64,000 nucleotides of DNA from Pseudomonadota bacterium (GTDB taxonomy: Bacteria > Pseudomonadota > Gammaproteobacteria > Burkholderiales > Ferrovaceae): assembly GCA_021796835.1 (NCBI GenBank), contig JAKABO010000012.1, positions 1 through 64,000 of the forward strand, written 5' to 3'. Position numbers and translations under genes: made by a program. This document shows positions 17,302-27,618 of this stretch, piece after piece (position 1 is the stretch's first letter; each line of letters begins with the position of its first letter). A model generated the notes under the pieces. The model was not told the DNA's origin. It did no database searches and saw only the letters and a list, made by a program, of their open reading frames with translations.

Positions 17302-18030
17302 TCAGAATGGAATGGCTTGACAGCCATTTTCATCACACCTCAGATATCCCCCCTTGCGGCTGTTCCAGTCAGTGAGGACCCAACGTTCGCAGGTATTGTC
17401 GTCGAGCCGGTAAGTATGGCGGGCAGGACGGTGGGTATGACCATGGATCAGACGCGGGTAATCGTTCTTGCGCAATAACTCGATCACGGCCTGGAGGGTC
17501 ACGTCCATGATGGCCAGGGTCTTTTTCTTTTTGGCCTGGGTACTCATGGTGGTGGCTTCCTGAGCGATCTTGTACCGTTCTTCGAGGGGCAGGGTCATGA
17601 CCTTGCGTTGCCAGGTCACCGAACGGACCTGCTTGCGCCATGCCTGATAGGCCTCATCTTCCGTGCACAACTGGTCGCCGTGGGTGAGCAAGGTGCGAAC
17701 CCCATCCTCCAGAATAAGGATGGTGGGGTCTGCCAGATGGGTGGCACCACAGGCCTTGGCAAACTTGTTGCCGAGCAGGAAGTCACGGTTACCGTGCAGA
17801 TAGAACAGTTGGGTCCCCTGTTGGGTCAATGCCGCGAGGGCATTCACCACCTTCTGGTTGAAGGGCGAAGGAATATCGTCATCGCCCACCCAGGTTTCGA
17901 ACAGGTCGCCCAGAATATACAGGGCCGTGGCTTCACGTGCCGGCCCTTCCAGAAAGTTCTGAAACTTCTGGAAGAGTTTGGGCGAAGACGGCGAGAGATG
18001 CAGGTCTGCGATGAAAAGGGAATGGGACAC
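17302..18030 (-). CDS. lpxH: UDP-2,3-diacylglucosamine pyrophosphatase
   Basis: A 242-residue calcineurin-like metallophosphoesterase that makes lipid X in lipid A synthesis, acting at the inner membrane face. The five metal motifs are visible: ADLHLS (8-13), LGDLFETWVGDD (~40-51), GNRDFLLG (~80), LTHGDQLC (~115) and IHGHTHRPA (~196). Length matches E. coli LpxH (240). It lies downstream of ppiB with a six-base gap, the same pairing seen in many Beta- and Gammaproteobacteria. It ends opposite kdpE. Confidence 0.95.
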   Translation of the reverse strand: MSHSLFIADLHLSPSSPKLFQKFQNFLEGPAREATALYILGDLFETWVGDDDIPSPFNQKVVNALAALTQQGTQLFYLHGNRDFLLGNKFAKACGATHLADPTILILEDGVRTLLTHGDQLCTEDEAYQAWRKQVRSVTWQRKVMTLPLEERYKIAQEATTMSTQAKKKKTLAIMDVTLQAVIELLRKNDYPRLIHGHTHRPARHTYRLDDNTCERWVLTDWNSRKGGYLRCDENGCQAIPF

Positions 18031-18036
18031 GGTGGC

Positions 18037-18528
18037 TTACATGACCTCCGCACGTTCGATGAGGACGTCTTCCTGAGGGACATCGCCATGTCCCAGACGG
18101 TTGCCGGTGGGCACCCCCTTGATGCGATCCACGATATCCTGTCCCTCGGTAACCCGGGCAAAGACGCAGTAACCGAACCCGTTGCGGTTGGGCGCAGTGT
18201 AGTCGAGAAAATGGTTGTCCTTGACGTTGATGAAGAACTGGGCGGTGGCCGAATGCGGGTCAGAGGTGCGGGCCATGGCCACCGTGTAACAGAGGTTGGA
18301 AAGACCGTTGGCTGCTTCATTTTCGATGGGGGCGCGGGTTTCTTTCTGTTTCATGCCCGGCGCAAATCCCCCTCCCTGGATCATGAAGCCATCGATGACC
18401 CGATGGAAGAGGGTGTTGTCATAAAAGCCATCGCGCACATAAGACAGGAAGTTGTCAGTGGTCTTGGGGGCTTTTTCAGCATCGAGGGTGAGAACGATAT
18501 CACCGAAATTGGTTTTGAGGCGGACCAT
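18037..18528 (-). CDS. ppiB: Cyclophilin-type peptidyl-prolyl cis-trans isomerase (cytoplasmic)
   Basis: A 163-residue cyclophilin lacking a signal peptide, hence cytoplasmic PpiB. Motifs include [17 protein letters not shown], which carries the catalytic Arg, then [18 protein letters not shown] and the [19 protein letters not shown] block. It speeds proline isomerisation during folding. The start is ATG 18528, with GGAG eight bases upstream and the common [11 protein letters not shown] opening; an in-frame ATG at 18540 overlaps the stop of the upstream TPR gene and would add only four residues, so coupled initiation there is also possible. It is followed by lpxH. Confidence 0.95.
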   Translation of the reverse strand: MVRLKTNFGDIVLTLDAEKAPKTTDNFLSYVRDGFYDNTLFHRVIDGFMIQGGGFAPGMKQKETRAPIENEAANGLSNLCYTVAMARTSDPHSATAQFFINVKDNHFLDYTAPNRNGFGYCVFARVTEGQDIVDRIKGVPTGNRLGHGDVPQEDVLIERAEVM

Positions 18529-18539
18529 AGAGAACTCCA

Positions 18540-19139
18540 TCAGTTAAGTTTGTCGGCCTTGAGTTTCAAGGGACGATTGGTCGGATTCAGTTTCAGGGCC
18601 TGGGCGTAGGAACGACGCGCCAGGGCAAGGTAGACATCGCCCAGGTTTTCAAAGGCGATGGCATAGTTGGGTTGGGAAGCCACGCCTTTTTCCAGGATGG
18701 CACGTGCATCATCGAGTTGTCCCTGAGCGGCGTAGAGGGCGCCCAGATTGTTATAGGGTGCGCCCATTTCAGGGAAACGTTCGGTCAGGTTCTTGAGGAT
18801 GACGATGGCTTCATCCTTGTGTTTCAATTGGGTCAAGGCCACCGCCTTGAGAAACAGGACATCGCCGTCATCGGGTTGTTCTTCGAGAGAGCGGTTGGCC
18901 AACGCCAGGGCTTGTTGCGGATGATGGTCATGCAACAGGGATTGCAACACCAAAGGGACATGGGGCGGCAAGGGGGCTTCTGACGGCGGAGCGGAGGATG
19001 TGCTAGGATGCGCATCGTTGCCGGTTTGCAGCACGGGGGCGGGCGTACCCGTTCCGGTATTTTCTGCGCCTGTCGCGCACACCCCTTGCTCGCACCACAG
19101 GGCGATGGAAAGGGAAAGGACCAGAAACCGGAGCGTCAT
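18540..19139 (-). CDS. Exported tetratricopeptide-repeat protein
   Basis: A 199-residue protein with a signal peptide (hydrophobic residues ~3-17 ending in VCA), a Pro/Thr/Ser-rich linker to about residue 60, then tandem TPR units: [49 protein letters not shown] and [24 protein letters not shown]. TPRs form protein-binding superhelices, so it is probably a periplasmic scaffold. It lacks a clear lipobox. Similar TPR genes sit next to ppiB-lpxH in other betaproteobacteria, but no specific function is assigned. It starts a leftward unit with ppiB and lpxH and diverges from cysS. Confidence 0.8.
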   Translation of the reverse strand: MTLRFLVLSLSIALWCEQGVCATGAENTGTGTPAPVLQTGNDAHPSTSSAPPSEAPLPPHVPLVLQSLLHDHHPQQALALANRSLEEQPDDGDVLFLKAVALTQLKHKDEAIVILKNLTERFPEMGAPYNNLGALYAAQGQLDDARAILEKGVASQPNYAIAFENLGDVYLALARRSYAQALKLNPTNRPLKLKADKLN

Positions 19140-19250
19140 GGGTTGAAATAGAAGGTGAACTGTGTAACCCCAAATTCTATCAATTCAACGCGTTGCTGAC
19201 TAGACCTTTTGTCAGGATCTATCGATTTTTTTGAGTTGGCGGTTATATTC

Positions 19251-20636
19251 ATGCTGAATCTGTTCAATACGCTTACCCGTCGGACCGAGCCTTTTGTCCC
19301 CATCGAGCCTGGTCAGGTTCGCCTGTATGTTTGTGGCATGACGGTATATGACCGCTGTCATCTGGGCCATGGACGCATGCTCGTCAACTTTGACGTGCTC
19401 TATCGCTGGTTGCGGGCATCTGGTTATGCGGTCACCTATGTGCGCAACATTACCGACATCGATGACAAGATCATCGGGCGGGCGGCCCAAAATGGGGAAT
19501 CCATTCAGTCCTTGACCGAGCGCATGATCCTGGCCATGCACGAAGATCTGGCCCGTCTGCAGGTGTTGCCGCCGACCCATGAACCTCGCGCGACTGAACA
19601 TGTTCCTGGCATGATCCGGTTGATCGAAACCCTGATTCAGAAAGGATTGGCTTATCCGGGACAGAATGGGGACGTCTACTATTCGGTGCGGGACTTTCCC
19701 GACTACGGCAAGTTATCCGGCAAGTCCCTAGAGGATCTGCGGGCAGGCGAGCGCGTGGCGAGGGATGAGTTCAAGCGCGATCCCCTTGATTTCGTGCTGT
19801 GGAAGAGTGCAAAGCCCGGTGAGCCTCGGTGGCCTTCTCCCTGGGGGGAAGGACGACCGGGCTGGCACATCGAATGCTCGGTGATGAGCGAGTGCTTTTT
19901 GGGTGCCCATTTCGACATTCACGGAGGCGGTCACGATCTGCAATTCCCACACCATGAAAACGAAATCGCTCAAAGCGAGGGGGCCCATGGACACGCCTTC
20001 GTCAATGTGTGGATGCACAATGGTTTTTTGCGGGTGAATGACGAAAAGATGTCCAAATCCCTGGGTAATTTCTTTACCCTGGCCGATATCTTTGAAAAAT
20101 TCCACCCGGAAGTGGTGCGCTTCTTTCTTCTGCGCGGGCATTACCGCAGCCCGCTCAATTATACCGATGGCCATCTGGAGGACGCACGGCAGGGGTTGAA
20201 TACCCTCTATACGGTGTTGCGTGAGTACCCCACGGTTCCGGGCAAGTCCCTGGACTGGAATGGGGTGGCTGAAGGAGCCTTTCGGCACGCGCTGGACGAT
20301 GACCTGAACACGCCGGAAGCCGTGGCCGTCCTCTTTGGTTTGGCCCATGATGCCCATCGGGGCGAGGTGGGGGCGGCCCAACGCCTGCATGCTCTGGCAG
20401 AGGTACTGGGGTTGTTGAGCAGCGACCCGGTCGAGTGGTTCCAGAAGGGGGCCGGTTTGACCATCGTTCCGTCAGGGGATGAAGACCAGGCGCGTATCGA
20501 GGCGTTGGTGGCGCAACGGCAGGCGGCGCGGGCGCGGAAGGATTTTGCAACCGCCGACCAGATTCGTCAGGCTCTTCTGGCAGAAGGGATCGTTCTCGAG
20601 GATAAGGGAGAAGTCACCCAGTGGCGGCGATCCTGA
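19251..20636 (+). CDS. cysS: Cysteinyl-tRNA synthetase
   Basis: A 461-residue class I aminoacyl-tRNA synthetase charging tRNA-Cys. The HIGH motif appears as HLGH (37-40) after the zinc ligand C28 in YVCGMTVYD; further zinc ligands are in ECSVMSECF and [15 protein letters not shown]. The KMSKS loop is intact at 266-270 (EKMSKSLGN). The C-terminal domain carries the [18 protein letters not shown] helix typical of CysRS. The start ATG 19251 gives the normal length and [10 protein letters not shown] opening; an upstream frame start at 19209 adds atypical residues. A terminator follows at 20640-20670. Confidence 0.97.
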   Translation: MLNLFNTLTRRTEPFVPIEPGQVRLYVCGMTVYDRCHLGHGRMLVNFDVLYRWLRASGYAVTYVRNITDIDDKIIGRAAQNGESIQSLTERMILAMHEDLARLQVLPPTHEPRATEHVPGMIRLIETLIQKGLAYPGQNGDVYYSVRDFPDYGKLSGKSLEDLRAGERVARDEFKRDPLDFVLWKSAKPGEPRWPSPWGEGRPGWHIECSVMSECFLGAHFDIHGGGHDLQFPHHENEIAQSEGAHGHAFVNVWMHNGFLRVNDEKMSKSLGNFFTLADIFEKFHPEVVRFFLLRGHYRSPLNYTDGHLEDARQGLNTLYTVLREYPTVPGKSLDWNGVAEGAFRHALDDDLNTPEAVAVLFGLAHDAHRGEVGAAQRLHALAEVLGLLSSDPVEWFQKGAGLTIVPSGDEDQARIEALVAQRQAARARKDFATADQIRQALLAEGIVLEDKGEVTQWRRS

Positions 20637-20639
20637 CCG

Positions 20640-20670
20640 GTTCAGCCCCCGTCCTGATTGGGGGCTGAAC
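20640..20670. terminator. Bidirectional hairpin between cysS and dnaJ
   Basis: A perfect 11-bp stem, GTTCAGCCCCC (20640-20650) with GGGGGCTGAAC (20660-20670), encloses a 9-nt loop. It lies four bases after the cysS stop and just beyond the dnaJ stop on the other strand, so it can end both convergent transcripts. It lacks a long T-run on either side. Confidence 0.6.
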
Positions 20671-20683
20671 AACTGCGTCGGGT

Positions 20684-21817
20684 TCAGGTCTGGAAGAAGT
20701 CGCGCACCTTGTCCATGAAACTCTTGGTGCGGGGACTGTGGGTATCGTTGCCGCGGGTTCCTTGCTCCAGTTGGCGCAGCAACTCCTTTTGGGCCTCGGT
20801 CAGTTTGACCGGGGTTTCCACGACCACGTGGCACATCAGGTCGCCCTGGCCTCCTCCACGCAGCGCTTTGATCCCCTTGGCACGCAGGCGAAAAATCTGA
20901 CCGGTCTGGGTTTCGGCGGGGATTTTCAGTTTGGCCTGACCTTCCAGAGTGGGAATCTCGATTTCTCCCCCCAGAGCGGCGACGGCGAAACTGATAGGCA
21001 TTTCGCAATGCAGATCTGTACCCTCGCGCTGGAATACGGGGTGGGGGCGGATCTGGACCACCACGAACAAATCTCCCGCTGGACCCCCGGCCTGGCCGGG
21101 TTCGCCTTCTCCGGCCAGACGAACACGGTCGCCGTGATCGATGCCAGCGGGAATCTTGACGGACAGGGTTTTATGTTTGCGGATTCGTCCGGCCCCATGA
21201 CAGTCGGGGCAGGGAGAGGTGATGGTCTTGCCGCTTCCGTGACAGACCGGACAAGTTTGCTGGATGGAGAAAAATCCCTGTTGCATGCGCACCTGACCCT
21301 GCCCGCCGCAGGTGGTGCAGGTGATCGGACTGGTTCCCGGCTTGGCGCCACTGCCCTTGCAGGTCCCGCAGTTTTCCAGGGCAGGAATGCGGATCTGGGT
21401 CTCGGTGCCGCGTGCGGCTTCTTCCAGGCCGATTTCCAGGTTGTAGCGTAGATCGGCTCCCCGGTACATGCCACCGGTTCGATTGCCCCTTCCGCCGCCT
21501 CCAAAAATATCGCCAAAAATATCGCCAAAGGCATCGGAAAACCCGCCCATCCCCGGACCGCCCCCAGGGCCGGCACCCGCGCCCATTTGGGGATCGACGC
21601 CCGCGTGACCGTAACGGTCGTAGGCTGCGCGCTTATCCCCATCGGACAGGATTTCGTAGGCTTCCTTGACTTCCTTGAATTGAGCCTCCGACTTGGCATT
21701 GTCCGGATTTCGGTCCGGGTGATATTTCATGGCCAACTTGCGATAGGCCTTCTTGATGTCATCCTCGGATGCATCCCGGTTGACTCCCAGGACTTCATAA
21801 AAATCGCGTTTGCTCAT
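20684..21817 (-). CDS. dnaJ: Chaperone DnaJ (Hsp40)
   Basis: A 377-residue full-length J-protein. The J domain carries HPD at 33-35 ([11 protein letters not shown]), followed by a Gly/Phe-rich region (~75-120 with [18 protein letters not shown]), a zinc domain with four CxxCxGxG-type repeats ([32 protein letters not shown]) and C-terminal substrate-binding domains. It stimulates the ATPase of DnaK and hands over unfolded proteins. The start ATG 21817 gives the standard [12 protein letters not shown] opening. It is the last gene of the hrcA-hemH-grpE-dnaK-dnaJ unit, 80 bases after dnaK. Confidence 0.97.
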   Translation of the reverse strand: MSKRDFYEVLGVNRDASEDDIKKAYRKLAMKYHPDRNPDNAKSEAQFKEVKEAYEILSDGDKRAAYDRYGHAGVDPQMGAGAGPGGGPGMGGFSDAFGDIFGDIFGGGGRGNRTGGMYRGADLRYNLEIGLEEAARGTETQIRIPALENCGTCKGSGAKPGTSPITCTTCGGQGQVRMQQGFFSIQQTCPVCHGSGKTITSPCPDCHGAGRIRKHKTLSVKIPAGIDHGDRVRLAGEGEPGQAGGPAGDLFVVVQIRPHPVFQREGTDLHCEMPISFAVAALGGEIEIPTLEGQAKLKIPAETQTGQIFRLRAKGIKALRGGGQGDLMCHVVVETPVKLTEAQKELLRQLEQGTRGNDTHSPRTKSFMDKVRDFFQT

Positions 21818-21897
21818 GATTCCTCTCAAATAAATTATTGGGGAGTGAGGTTTTCACCCCCTCCCCAACAACCTGCCTTCCCCAGGGGGAGGGTTCT

Positions 21898-23826
21898 TTA
21901 CTTCTTGTCCTTCACTTCCTCGAACTCGGCGTCCACGACATGGTCTTCCTTGCCGCTGGCGGCGGCGCCGGGTTCCTGGGCATGGATATCGGCACCGCCC
22001 GCGTTCGCGTCGGCTGCGTACATCTTTTCGGCCAGTTTGTGGCTGGCTTCGGAGAGTTTTTCCGTGGCGGCGGTGATGCGTGCCGTATCCTGCGACTGGA
22101 GTGCGTCTTCTGCATCCTTGAGCGCGCTTTCGATGCCGGTTTTTTCTTCGGCTGAAAGTTTGTCGCCATGATCCTTGACGGATTTGGTGACGCTATGGAC
22201 CAAACTTTCCAGACTATTCTTTGCGTTCACCGCTTCCAGGTTTTTCTTGTCTTCTTCCGCGTGCTCTTCGGCGTCCTGCACCATGCGCTGGATTTCCTCT
22301 TCCGATAGCCCGGAGTTGGCCTTGATGGTGATCTTGTTTTCCTTGCCGGTGGCCTTGTCCTTGGCATTCACATGCAGGATCCCGTTGGCATCGATGTCGA
22401 AGGTCACCTCGATCTGGGGCATGCCCCGGGGTGCGGGGGGAATGTCGCTCAGGTTGAACTGTCCCAGGCTCTTGTTGCCGCTGGCCATGTTTCGTTCCCC
22501 TTGCAGGACGTGGATGGTCACTGCCGACTGATTGTCGTCAGCGGTGGAGAAGACCTGGGACGCCTTGGTAGGAATGGTGGTGTTCTTCTGGATCAGACGG
22601 GTCATGACCCCCCCCAGGGTTTCGATGCCGAGGGACAGAGGCGTGACATCGAGCAACAACACGTCCTTGACGTCGCCTTTCAAAACGCCGCCCTGGATGG
22701 CCGCTCCGATGGCCACGGCCTCGTCCGGGTTGACATCCTTGCGCGGCTCACGACCAAAGAGTTCCTTGACCCGTTCCTGGACCTTGGGCATACGGCTCTG
22801 GCCGCCCACCAGAATCACGTCGGCGATGTCGCTGATTTTCACGCCCGCATCCTTGATGGCTGTTTCACAAGGCTTTATGGTACGGTCGATGAGTTCCTGG
22901 ACCAGACTTTCCAGTTTGGCACGGGTGATTTTGACCACCAGATGTTTGGGGCCGCTGGCATCCGCCGTGATGTAGGGCAGGTTGACTTCGGTCTGTTGCG
23001 CCGAGGACAGTTCGATCTTGGCTTTTTCTGCAGCCTCCTTGAGGCGTTGCAGAGCCAGTACATCCTTGCGCAGATCCAGGCCGTTTTCGCGTTTGAATTC
23101 GTCGGCCAGGTAATCGATGACGCGCAGGTCGAAGTCTTCTCCGCCGAGGAAGGTGTCTCCGTTGGTGGAGAGTACTTCGAATTGGTGTTCGCCATCAATT
23201 TCGGCGATTTCGATGATGGAAATATCGAAGGTTCCTCCGCCCAGGTCATAGACGGCAATCTTGCGGTCCCCTTCCTTCTTGTCCAGCCCAAAAGCCAGGG
23301 CAGCGGCGGTGGGTTCGTTGATGATGCGCTTGACGTCCAGGCCTGCGATTCGTCCCGCATCCTTGGTGGCCTGGCGCTGGCTGTCGTTGAAGTAGGCAGG
23401 AACCGTGATGACGGCCTCGGTTACTTCCTCGCCCAGATAGTCTTCCGCAGTTTTCTTCATTTTTTGCAGGACGGCGGCGGAGATTTCGGGCGGAGCCATC
23501 TTTTTGCCCCGCACTTCCACCCAGGCGTCCCCATTGTTGGCCTTGACGATGGAGTAAGGCACCATATGGATATCCTTTTGCACCATCTCTTCCTCGAAGC
23601 GCCGGCCGATCAGGCGCTTGACGGCGAACAGGGTGTTTTTGGGGTTGGTGATGGCCTGACGCTTGGCAGGTGCGCCCACCAGGACCTCGCCCTCTTCCAT
23701 GTAGGCGATGATGGAGGGAGTCGTGCGGGCGCCCTCCGCATTTTCAATGACCTTGGGTTTTCCGCCTTCCATGACGGCCACGCAGGAATTGGTGGTACCC
23801 AGGTCGATTCCGATGATTTTTCCCAT
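21898..23826 (-). CDS. dnaK: Chaperone DnaK (Hsp70)
   Basis: A 642-residue Hsp70. The nucleotide-binding domain begins [20 protein letters not shown] and carries the signatures [14 protein letters not shown] (~193) and [17 protein letters not shown] (~338). The [14 protein letters not shown] linker (~393) and the substrate-binding domain with [12 protein letters not shown] follow. The tail ends EEVKDKK, the conserved co-chaperone contact in proteobacterial DnaK. It works with GrpE and DnaJ encoded on either side. The gap to dnaJ holds an 8-bp C-rich/G-rich inverted repeat (around 21859-21895) that might attenuate transcription, but it has no T-run. Confidence 0.98.
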   Translation of the reverse strand: MGKIIGIDLGTTNSCVAVMEGGKPKVIENAEGARTTPSIIAYMEEGEVLVGAPAKRQAITNPKNTLFAVKRLIGRRFEEEMVQKDIHMVPYSIVKANNGDAWVEVRGKKMAPPEISAAVLQKMKKTAEDYLGEEVTEAVITVPAYFNDSQRQATKDAGRIAGLDVKRIINEPTAAALAFGLDKKEGDRKIAVYDLGGGTFDISIIEIAEIDGEHQFEVLSTNGDTFLGGEDFDLRVIDYLADEFKRENGLDLRKDVLALQRLKEAAEKAKIELSSAQQTEVNLPYITADASGPKHLVVKITRAKLESLVQELIDRTIKPCETAIKDAGVKISDIADVILVGGQSRMPKVQERVKELFGREPRKDVNPDEAVAIGAAIQGGVLKGDVKDVLLLDVTPLSLGIETLGGVMTRLIQKNTTIPTKASQVFSTADDNQSAVTIHVLQGERNMASGNKSLGQFNLSDIPPAPRGMPQIEVTFDIDANGILHVNAKDKATGKENKITIKANSGLSEEEIQRMVQDAEEHAEEDKKNLEAVNAKNSLESLVHSVTKSVKDHGDKLSAEEKTGIESALKDAEDALQSQDTARITAATEKLSEASHKLAEKMYAADANAGGADIHAQEPGAAASGKEDHVVDAEFEEVKDKK

Positions 23827-23903
23827 GATGTTGTTAGCCTCTTCTCAAAAATTGGTGGGGAATGCGTTAGTTGTCTCTTAAAGTCGGGGTGATTTTTACG
23901 GAT

Positions 23904-24473
23904 TCAAGAGGGTGATCCGGGTTTTCCTTTCGAAACCGTGACCAGGGCCGGACGCAGAACCCGTTCATGCAGGATAAAGCCTTTTTGCATGACGCTGATG
24001 ACGTTCTGGGCCGGGATTTCATCGTGCTCCAGGGAAGCGATGGCCTGATGGCGGTTGGGGTCGAAACGTTGTCCCTCGGGATGAATGGCCTGAATATGAA
24101 ACTTGTCGAAGACGCTGGTCAATTGGCGGGCGGTGAGTTCCACGCCGTTGCGGTAACTGTCGAGAGACGCTTCCTTGACCTGTTGGGCAGCTTCCAGGCT
24201 GTCCATGACAGCCAGCAATTCTCCGGCAAAACTTTCCAGGGCAAACTTGCGGGCCTGGGACAGTTCGGTGGCGGTGCGCTTGCGCAGGTTCTCCATATCG
24301 GCGCGCAGGCGCAGGCACTCGTCTTCCTTGGCGCGCAGGGCCTCCGTCGCTTGGGCCAGAGCGGCTTGCCAGTCTTCAGGGGGGGAGAGGGGGGGCAGTG
24401 CGCTGTCTGCACTGTCGGGGGATGGATTTTCCGGGTTGGAAGTGGAAGGATCGATAGGTTCAGTGGTGGACAT
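23904..24473 (-). CDS. grpE: Nucleotide exchange factor GrpE
   Basis: A 189-residue protein with a disordered acidic/Ser/Pro N-terminus (residues ~1-35), a long coiled-coil helix (~36-95, ALAQATEALRAKEDECLRLRADMENLRKR) and a beta-wing domain ending in the family pattern GFILHERVLRPALVTVSKG. GrpE releases ADP from DnaK and acts as a thermosensor. It lies 77 bases upstream of dnaK, with ferrochelatase immediately before it in the operon. Confidence 0.96.
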   Translation of the reverse strand: MSTTEPIDPSTSNPENPSPDSADSALPPLSPPEDWQAALAQATEALRAKEDECLRLRADMENLRKRTATELSQARKFALESFAGELLAVMDSLEAAQQVKEASLDSYRNGVELTARQLTSVFDKFHIQAIHPEGQRFDPNRHQAIASLEHDEIPAQNVISVMQKGFILHERVLRPALVTVSKGKPGSPS

Positions 24474-24542
24474 GCCGGACTCCCAGGGCTGAGTTGTGGA
24501 TCACTGGCGGTACATGGGGCCAGGGAGGCAGATTTCAAGGGG

Positions 24543-25643
24543 TCACTGTGAAGCGCCCCATTCCTGCGCCCGATTTTTTTGCGCGGCCCGTTCCTCTGCC
24601 GTCGGCAGTGGGGTAGGCAGCCAGCCACCCAGATTGTCCAGAGCGATACGCGTCAGGCTGTCCAGCCAGGCCGGATCGTCGTTGAGTGCGGGAATGTAAT
24701 GATAGACCTCACCGCCGTGCTTCAGGAAGGCGGCTTTTACCTCCATGCCGATTTCCTCCAGGGTCTCCAGGCAGTCGGCTGGGAAGCCGGGGCACAGAAC
24801 CTGGACATGACGCACGCCCGCCCGGGCCAGTTGCTCCACCAGCGGGGCGGTATAAGGCTTGACCCATTCCGTGCGGCCGAAGAGGGACTGGAAGGCAATG
24901 CGATACTGAGAGGGTTCAAGGCCCAGAGCTTGCGCCAGCAGGCGTCCGGTCTTGAGACATTCACAATGGTAGGGATCGCCCTTGTGGAGCGTGAACTGCG
25001 GCACTCCATGAAAACTCATCACCAGCACCTCCGGGCGGCCCTGGGCGGCCCAGAATCTTTCGACCTGCCCCTTGAGGGCACTGATGTAACCCGGATCGTC
25101 GTGGTAATGATGCACCGTGCGCACGGCGGGTGCGTGGCGCCAGTTCCTGAGGGCGGAAAACAGGGCGTCCTGGCTGGATGCCGTGGTACTGGCGGCATAC
25201 TGGGGATAAAGGGGAAGCAACAGGATCCTGTCACACCCGGCATTTTTGAGTTCGGTCACCCCCTGGGCCAGGGAAGGCTGTCCATACCGCATGGCGTAAC
25301 GTACCAGCGGTGGGTTGTCGGGAAAAGCGGCCTCGAGACGGGTACTCAGGCCCGCTGCCTGGGCCGCCGTATGAAGCCGCAACGGCGAACCTTCCGGCTG
25401 CCAGATACAGGCATATTTTTTTGCGGACTGGGCGGGACGGGTACGCAGGATGATGCCATGTAGAATCGGCCACCAGAGGAGACGGGGGATTTCCACCACG
25501 CGCGGGTCGCCCAGAAATTCGGCAAGATAGCGGCGTAGCGCCGGTGCATCGGGCGCATCGGGCGTGCCCAGATTGACCAGCAGGAGACCGACCCGGGCCG
25601 TGGATTGTCCATGCGTGAAGGGAGGCTCGGGCAGATAAGGCAT
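24543..25643 (-). CDS. hemH: Ferrochelatase
   Basis: A 366-residue enzyme that inserts Fe2+ into protoporphyrin IX, the final step of protoheme synthesis. Motifs: GLLLVNLGTPDAP near the N-terminus, AMRYGQPSLAQGV (~145), VMSFHGVPQFTLHKGDPYHCEC with the catalytic His (~215), and LCPGFPADCLETLEEIGME with the catalytic Glu (~285-300). It sits between hrcA (10 bases downstream of its stop) and grpE, so heme synthesis is embedded in the heat-shock operon, an order found in other betaproteobacteria. Heme supply matters here because c-type cytochromes are encoded at 61-62 kb. Confidence 0.97.
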   Translation of the reverse strand: MPYLPEPPFTHGQSTARVGLLLVNLGTPDAPDAPALRRYLAEFLGDPRVVEIPRLLWWPILHGIILRTRPAQSAKKYACIWQPEGSPLRLHTAAQAAGLSTRLEAAFPDNPPLVRYAMRYGQPSLAQGVTELKNAGCDRILLLPLYPQYAASTTASSQDALFSALRNWRHAPAVRTVHHYHDDPGYISALKGQVERFWAAQGRPEVLVMSFHGVPQFTLHKGDPYHCECLKTGRLLAQALGLEPSQYRIAFQSLFGRTEWVKPYTAPLVEQLARAGVRHVQVLCPGFPADCLETLEEIGMEVKAAFLKHGGEVYHYIPALNDDPAWLDSLTRIALDNLGGWLPTPLPTAEERAAQKNRAQEWGASQ

Positions 25644-25652
25644 ACGGATCCT

Positions 25653-26666
25653 TCAGTGCTGTGAAAGAGCGCTGGAGAGCAGGCGCGCAGTGATGTCGAC
25701 GATGGGGATGACGCGCTCGTAGGCCATGCGGGTGGGACCCACTACCCCCAGGGTCCCCACTACCTGCCCATCCACTTCGTAGGGAGCCGTGACCAGACTG
25801 AACTCGTCGAGGGGGGAGTGCTCCGATTCTCCCCCAATGAAAATTCTGACGCCCTCGCTGTTCTGGCTGGCATCGAGCAGTTGCAAGAGACTGGTTTTCT
25901 GCTCGAAGAGGTCGAAGAGGCGGCGCAGGCTGCTCAGGTTGCTGGCCATGTCGTTGCGGCCGATGAGGCGGGTTTCGCCGCGCAGGACATAATCGTCGGG
26001 GCCAGGCTTGAGGATCTCTTCCCCAAAGGCCAGAGCCCGGCTGGTGAGCGCGCGGATATCGGCACGCAGTCCGTTGAGTTCGCGGTGCAGCGTGTCCACC
26101 ACCCGGTCGAAGTCCTGCCCGCTGCCCTGTTCATTGAGGTATTGGGCGGCCTTGGCCAACTGTTCCGGGGAGTAGTTCTGGTCTGTGACCAGGATGCGGT
26201 TCTGGACATCTCCTTCCAGGGTGACCAGGACGAGGAGCAGGCGGTTTTCCGAGAGACGCAGGAATTCTACACGCTGGAAGCCCGTGAGACGGCGTTTGGG
26301 GGTGCGTACGATGCCAGCAAAGGTGGTGAGTTCGGCGAGCATCTGGGACGCGGCGGTCACCAGTTGATGCGGGTCGGCCGGGCGCAGTTGCAGTTGGGAC
26401 AGGGTCGTGATTTCCAGAGGCCTGATGGTCAGCAGGCTGTCCACGAAGAAACGGTAACCGCGCGGAGTCGGAATGCGCCCGGCCGAGGTATGGGGGCTGG
26501 TGATGAAACCCAGTTCTTCCAGATCGGCCATGACATTGCGGATGGTGGCGGCAGAGAGGTCCATGCCCGCAAGGCGCGACAAGGCCCGCGAACCGACAGG
26601 TTGACCCTCGTCGATGTACTTTTCCACCAGGGCTTTGAGCAGAGCCCGCGCACGATCGTTTAACAT
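25653..26666 (-). CDS. hrcA: Heat-inducible transcription repressor HrcA
   Basis: A 337-residue repressor. The N-terminal winged helix (MLNDRARALLKALVEKYIDEGQPVGSRALS) is followed by the family motif SAATIRNVMADLEELGFITSPHTSAGRIPT and a GAF-like core; the C-terminal IGGESEHSPLDEFSLVTAPY and LGVVGPTRMAYERVI patterns are typical. HrcA binds CIRCE inverted repeats and is activated by GroEL. I did not find a CIRCE repeat (TTAGCACTC-N9-GAGTGCTAA) before hrcA, grpE or dnaK here, so its target may be a groE operon elsewhere. The start ATG 26666 gives the family opening; an earlier ATG at 26726 adds 20 odd residues. Confidence 0.96.
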   Translation of the reverse strand: MLNDRARALLKALVEKYIDEGQPVGSRALSRLAGMDLSAATIRNVMADLEELGFITSPHTSAGRIPTPRGYRFFVDSLLTIRPLEITTLSQLQLRPADPHQLVTAASQMLAELTTFAGIVRTPKRRLTGFQRVEFLRLSENRLLLVLVTLEGDVQNRILVTDQNYSPEQLAKAAQYLNEQGSGQDFDRVVDTLHRELNGLRADIRALTSRALAFGEEILKPGPDDYVLRGETRLIGRNDMASNLSSLRRLFDLFEQKTSLLQLLDASQNSEGVRIFIGGESEHSPLDEFSLVTAPYEVDGQVVGTLGVVGPTRMAYERVIPIVDITARLLSSALSQH

Positions 26667-26738
26667 ACCCGCCATTTTAACTGAAATATGTTCTAATTCC
26701 CTTTTCGCACCAGACTGGCCACACATTCAGGAAGTTCC

Positions 26739-27608
26739 ATGACCCAACCAGGATTCTCTCGTATCGGTATCGTGGGCAAGGCCGATCCCCAGGGTTTGCA
26801 CGCGCCTCTGGTCCGTCTCTTGTCGCTCCTCGCCACACGGAACTGCACCACGGTTCTGGATCCCTGCTCCGCCTCGGCCTGCGGGCAAACGGGAGTCCCC
26901 CTGAACGAGTTGGCCGCCCAGGTGGATTTGTGTGTGGTGCTGGGTGGGGACGGAACCCTGCTGAATGCCACCCGCGTACTGGCGCCCCATGCCGTCCCCC
27001 TGATCGGCATCAATCTGGGGCGGTTGGGTTTTTTGACGGATATTCCGGCAAAGGATCTGGAAGATCGTCTGGGTCAGGTGCTGGACGGGCATTACGCACT
27101 GGAGGATCGTACGCTGCTGGCGGCTCGTCTGACCCGATCCGACGGAGTGGAGGTGAGCGAGGCCATGGCCCTCAACGATGTGGTGGTGGCCAAGGGGGCG
27201 CGGGGCAGCATGATCGAGGTGGAGGTTTTCGTGGATGGAAACTTTGTCTACAACCTGCGCGCCGATGGATTGATCCTGGCTACCCCTACGGGGTCTACGG
27301 CCTATGCGCTGTCCAGTGGCGGCCCCATCGTCCACCCCGGCTTGAAGGCTCTGGTGCTGACCCCCATCTGTCCCCACACCCTGAGCAATCGTCCGGTGGT
27401 ATTGCAGCAAAATGCGCAGGTCGAGATGATCCTGCACAAGGGAACGGGGGTTTTTGCCAGTTTCGACGTGCAGGACCAGGTTCTCCTCGATCCCGGAGAC
27501 CGGTTGAACGTCACCTGTGCCCAGCAGTCCGTGCATCTGATTCATCCGCCGGGGTATGACTATTTCGCCATGCTGCGCGAGAAATTGCGCTGGGGCACGC
27601 GTTTTTAG
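26739..27608 (+). CDS. nadK: NAD kinase
   Basis: A 289-residue kinase that phosphorylates NAD to NADP. The GGDGT motif is at 69-73 (VVLGGDGTLLNATR), then GINLGRLGFLTDI and the NDVVVAKGARGSMIEVEVFVDG and LILATPTGSTAYALSSGGPIVHPG blocks that form the nucleotide pocket. Length agrees with E. coli NadK (292). It diverges from hrcA across a 72-base gap and is followed 10 bases later by recN, a conserved pairing. Confidence 0.97.
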   Translation: MTQPGFSRIGIVGKADPQGLHAPLVRLLSLLATRNCTTVLDPCSASACGQTGVPLNELAAQVDLCVVLGGDGTLLNATRVLAPHAVPLIGINLGRLGFLTDIPAKDLEDRLGQVLDGHYALEDRTLLAARLTRSDGVEVSEAMALNDVVVAKGARGSMIEVEVFVDGNFVYNLRADGLILATPTGSTAYALSSGGPIVHPGLKALVLTPICPHTLSNRPVVLQQNAQVEMILHKGTGVFASFDVQDQVLLDPGDRLNVTCAQQSVHLIHPPGYDYFAMLREKLRWGTRF

Positions 27609-27618
27609 GGGAGGAGGC

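Noticed and set aside
21838-21897. Terminator between dnaK and dnaJ
   Set aside because: The C-rich/G-rich inverted repeat has a long loop and no T-run; dnaJ is expected to be co-transcribed, so at most it attenuates.
22372-23892. A 506-codon plus-strand frame opposite dnaK
   Set aside because: Long antisense frames are common in GC-rich dnaK genes; the minus-strand frame encodes a full Hsp70.
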